This document shows positions 61,969 through 64,000 of a stretch of DNA of 64,000 bases, piece by piece (the stretch's first letter is position 1; each line of letters begins with the position of its first letter). The notes beneath the pieces are model-generated. The model did no database searches and was not told the DNA's origin. It worked only from the letters and a program-made list of their open reading frames with translations. The stretch is from DYGX01 sp035325905. Lineage in GTDB: Bacteria > Chloroflexota > Anaerolineae > Aggregatilineales > Aggregatilineaceae. The translations under genes were made by a program, and so were the position numbers. The DNA lies in contig DAOKYY010000001.1 in NCBI GenBank assembly GCA_035325905.1, positions 1-64,000 of the forward strand, given 5' to 3'.

Positions 61969-62508
61969 ATGAAACGGTATTCGGTACGCCAAGGGGTGCT
62001 CGTCGTGATCGCAGGCGGCGCGCTTGGGCTGGCCGCGCTGGCTGCTTTGGCGCTGCCGCCCGGCACCGCGCAGGCCGACCCCGCCGGAAACAAGGCGGTC
62101 GTCGAGCAATTGATCACCGATGTCGCTCTCAACGGGGACGACGCGCTATTCGAAGAGATCTTCGCGGACGACTTCGCCGGCCATCTGCCGCCCTCCACCG
62201 GCGACTGGGCCGAGGTGACTAAGATTCAGATGCGGGATTTGATCACGCTGACGACCCGCGCCCTCTCGGACCTGGAGATCACCAGCGACTTGCTGCTGGC
62301 TGAGGGCGATCTGGTGGCCCAGCGCGTCACGATGCGCGGCACATTCGCCAGCGAGTTCTTCGACACACCGCCGACCGATGTCGAGCTGGAGACGAGCTTT
62401 AACATCCTCTATCGCTTCAACGACAGCGGGCAAATCGCCGAGCAGTGGATCGAGTTCGACGTGGGCTATCTTACCAGCGAGGTCGGCCTGACTACCGTTA
62501 CGGAATAA
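61969..62508 (+). CDS. Secreted SnoaL-like protein
   Basis: The 179-residue protein has a signal peptide (residues about 1-35, ending TAQA-DP) and a SnoaL/NTF2-like fold: NKAVVEQLITDVALNGDDALFEEIFADDF, then LITLTTRALSDLEITSDLLLAEGDLVAQRVTMRGT and FRFN-like YRFNDSGQIAEQWIEFD. SnoaL-like proteins bind or turn over small hydrophobic molecules; here no ligand can be named. 95 bp after the SH3b gene. Confidence 0.78.
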   Translation: MKRYSVRQGVLVVIAGGALGLAALAALALPPGTAQADPAGNKAVVEQLITDVALNGDDALFEEIFADDFAGHLPPSTGDWAEVTKIQMRDLITLTTRALSDLEITSDLLLAEGDLVAQRVTMRGTFASEFFDTPPTDVELETSFNILYRFNDSGQIAEQWIEFDVGYLTSEVGLTTVTE

Positions 62509-62848
62509 CACGCCTCGCGCGGGGCGAGCCGCGACTACACGCGCAGCCCGCCCCGCGTCCGCCGTGCCCGCAGGGAGCCTTCCCTGCTTGCCCACCTGGG
62601 CGGCCCGCTGCCACGTGTTTGCGCTGCGGGCTTGTGCCAACCCCCCGTCGCTCGCGCGTAGCGCAAGCCAGTGAAGGATTTTTTTAAGAATTCTTTATAT
62701 CATTTTTACTGCTATTAATACCTCTCGGAATTATAATACGTTTCATAATAGCTCGATGCTGGGCCGTCGAGCCTTGTTCGATCTCCGAGGTGGGCGCGCG
62801 CGCCTTCGTATCTGTCTGCATCATGCTGCGGGCGGGGGAGCATATTCT
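62509..62848. other. Intergenic region with weak terminator and -10 box
   Basis: 340 bp. A hairpin GCAGGGA-GCCT-TCCCTGC (62570-62587) may end the SnoaL gene, though no long T-run follows. 62676-62760 is AT-rich and has a perfect -10 TATAAT (62732-62737) without a good -35 box; it probably drives the next gene. No coding sequence is supported. Confidence 0.5.
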
Positions 62849-64000
62849 ATGCCAGGACACACTCGAACTGGAGCAAGCCACTTGTATCGCATGGGGCTGG
62901 TGGTTATTCTCACCGTGCTGGCCCTGTCCGCGAGCTATCTACCCTCCTCCGCAGCGGAGCACGCGCCGCCGGGAGTCGTCGCCCCCCAGCAATCGCAGGT
63001 CGGATACGTTGGACCGGCTTATGGCTCTGGCGCGAACTCCACCCCCACCGGCGAGAAGCCGGAGAGCAAGTTATGGTGGAATGACGGCCGTTGGTGGGGC
63101 GCCATGTTCAGCCAGGCGGCAGGAGATTACCGCATCTTCTGGCTCGACCTCTCGACGCAGACATGGCACGACACCGGCACTTCGATCGGCAACCGGGACA
63201 AAGACAAGATCGATGTCCTCTGGGACCAGGCCGGGCAGAAGCTCTATGTCACCTCGCACGTGTTCTCGACCAGCGGCTCGTCGACCGCCTCGAACTGGGC
63301 GCAGTTGTTTCGCTTCAGCTACACCTCGTCCACCAAGACCTACTCGCCTGACGCCGGGTTCCCCGTCGATGTGTCGCGCGGGCGGGCCGAGGCGCTCACC
63401 GTTGATAAGGACTCGACCGGCCGGCTGTGGGTGACGTATGTTGAAAGCAACAAGGTCATGGTCAACCACAGCACGACCAACGACCAGACCTGGGCCACCC
63501 CGTTCCAACTGCCGGGGTCTGGCTCGGTCAGCAGCGACGACATCTCATCGGTGATTGCGTTCGGAGGCAACAAGATCGGCGTCGTCTGGAGCAACCAGAG
63601 CAGCGACGGCTACTACCTGGCGATCCACAACGACGGCGCCGCGCCGAACGTCTGGACGATCGAAACGGCGATCCAGGGCAACAACCTGGTCGATGACCAC
63701 ATCAATCTGGCGACCGACAGCTCCGGGCGGCTCTACCTCGCCGGCAAGACCAGCCTGACGGGCAACAACCCGCTGGTCGTGCTGGACGTGCGCGGCCCCA
63801 GCGGGGGCTGGACTCGCTACGTCTTCGGGATGGACGCCGACGGGCACACGCGCCCGATTGTGCTGGTGGACAGCCAGAACCAGATGGTTCACATGTTCGC
63901 CACCGCGCCGGAGTCAGGCGGCGCGATCTACTACAAATCGGCCAACATGGGCAGCATCAGCTTCCCCCCCGGCAGGGGCACGGTTTTCATGCAGGCGGCC
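62849..64000 (+). CDS. Secreted beta-propeller-like protein, 3' end outside the window
   Basis: An open frame of 384 codons runs off the window end without a stop. GGGGGAG precedes the ATG; an ATG at 62891 is an alternative. A signal peptide (LVVILTVLALSASYLPSS) is followed by sialidase/YVTN-like blades: KLWWNDGRWWGAMFSQ, IDVLWDQAGQKLYVTSH, LTVDKDSTGRLWVTYVE, NLATDSSGRLYLAGKT and PIVLVDSQNQMVHMFAT, each with the D-x-x-(G/N)-x-L/M-(Y/W/V) blade pattern. No Asp-box catalytic set is clear, so enzyme function is uncertain. Surface or secreted role. Confidence 0.8.
   Translation, partial: MPGHTRTGASHLYRMGLVVILTVLALSASYLPSSAAEHAPPGVVAPQQSQVGYVGPAYGSGANSTPTGEKPESKLWWNDGRWWGAMFSQAAGDYRIFWLDLSTQTWHDTGTSIGNRDKDKIDVLWDQAGQKLYVTSHVFSTSGSSTASNWAQLFRFSYTSSTKTYSPDAGFPVDVSRGRAEALTVDKDSTGRLWVTYVESNKVMVNHSTTNDQTWATPFQLPGSGSVSSDDISSVIAFGGNKIGVVWSNQSSDGYYLAIHNDGAAPNVWTIETAIQGNNLVDDHINLATDSSGRLYLAGKTSLTGNNPLVVLDVRGPSGGWTRYVFGMDADGHTRPIVLVDSQNQMVHMFATAPESGGAIYYKSANMGSISFPPGRGTVFMQAA

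Noticed and set aside
1..64000. tRNA, rRNA, CRISPR arrays, insertion sequences, prophage or toxin-antitoxin genes
   Set aside because: None recognised by reading; no cloverleaf, spacer arrays or transposase motifs seen. A tRNAscan/Infernal search could still find small RNAs.

Overview
The window looks like a chromosomal segment of a high-GC, non-photosynthetic member of the Chloroflexota (Anaerolineae-like). The reasons are an F420-type luciferase-like oxidoreductase, a eukaryote-like topoisomerase IB, secreted proteins with P-domain and TVEP-type repeats, a HybAB-like quinol module tied to multihaem cytochromes, and exopolysaccharide genes of the kind often seen there. This placement is inference from gene content; no rRNA or marker gene was found. 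No tRNA, rRNA, CRISPR array, insertion sequence or prophage was recognised.

Layout. 1-2.5 kb: amino-sugar catabolism (SIS-domain deaminase/isomerase, nagA) behind a NagR/DasR-like operator. 2.5-13.9 kb: housekeeping and accessory genes (topoisomerase IB, a Tp34-like protein, F420 oxidoreductase, dinB, FHA protein, aldo/keto reductase, pepF, a GltD-like flavoprotein, an orphan histidine kinase). 14.0-21.9 kb: a divergent electron-transfer locus with four c-type cytochromes carrying 28 CXXCH motifs (9+1 on the minus strand, 9+9 on the plus strand) plus a Tat-exported FeS protein and a HybB/NrfD-type membrane quinol subunit; a CRP/FNR-like palindrome lies between the divergent halves. 22.0-26.8 kb: pstSCAB phosphate uptake with an intercistronic hairpin and a PstA with a long N-terminal extension. 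26.8-32.3 kb: a minus-strand pyrimidine operon pyrB-C-D-E-F followed by a HAD hydrolase, preceded by a leader with two terminator-like hairpins. 33.6-35.3 kb: a secreted P-domain protein interrupted by a 100-N assembly gap flanked by a 55-bp exact duplication.

35.4-59 kb is a large two-way exopolysaccharide locus. The minus-strand arm, read from an AT-rich promoter region at 51.5 kb, encodes a polyprenyl-P sugar transferase with a degenerate GGDEF-like domain, a Wzz/BY-kinase-like protein with a broken P-loop, a nucleotidyltransferase/kinase fusion, two glycosyltransferases, a Wzy-type polymerase, a phytase-like propeller, a pentapeptide-repeat/flippase fusion, a methyltransferase-like/APH-like fusion and an alginate-lyase-like protein. 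The plus-strand arm encodes an HPr-kinase-like protein, the same methyltransferase-like and APH-like parts as two separate genes, a glycosyltransferase, a thymidylate-kinase-like protein, an ATP-grasp protein and a polysaccharide deacetylase. 59-64 kb: secreted proteins of mostly unknown role, the last one cut by the window end.

The parts most worth follow-up are the 28-haem quinol module, the unusual number of kinase-like proteins and domain fusions in the polysaccharide locus, and the RNA hairpins in the pyr and pst operons.
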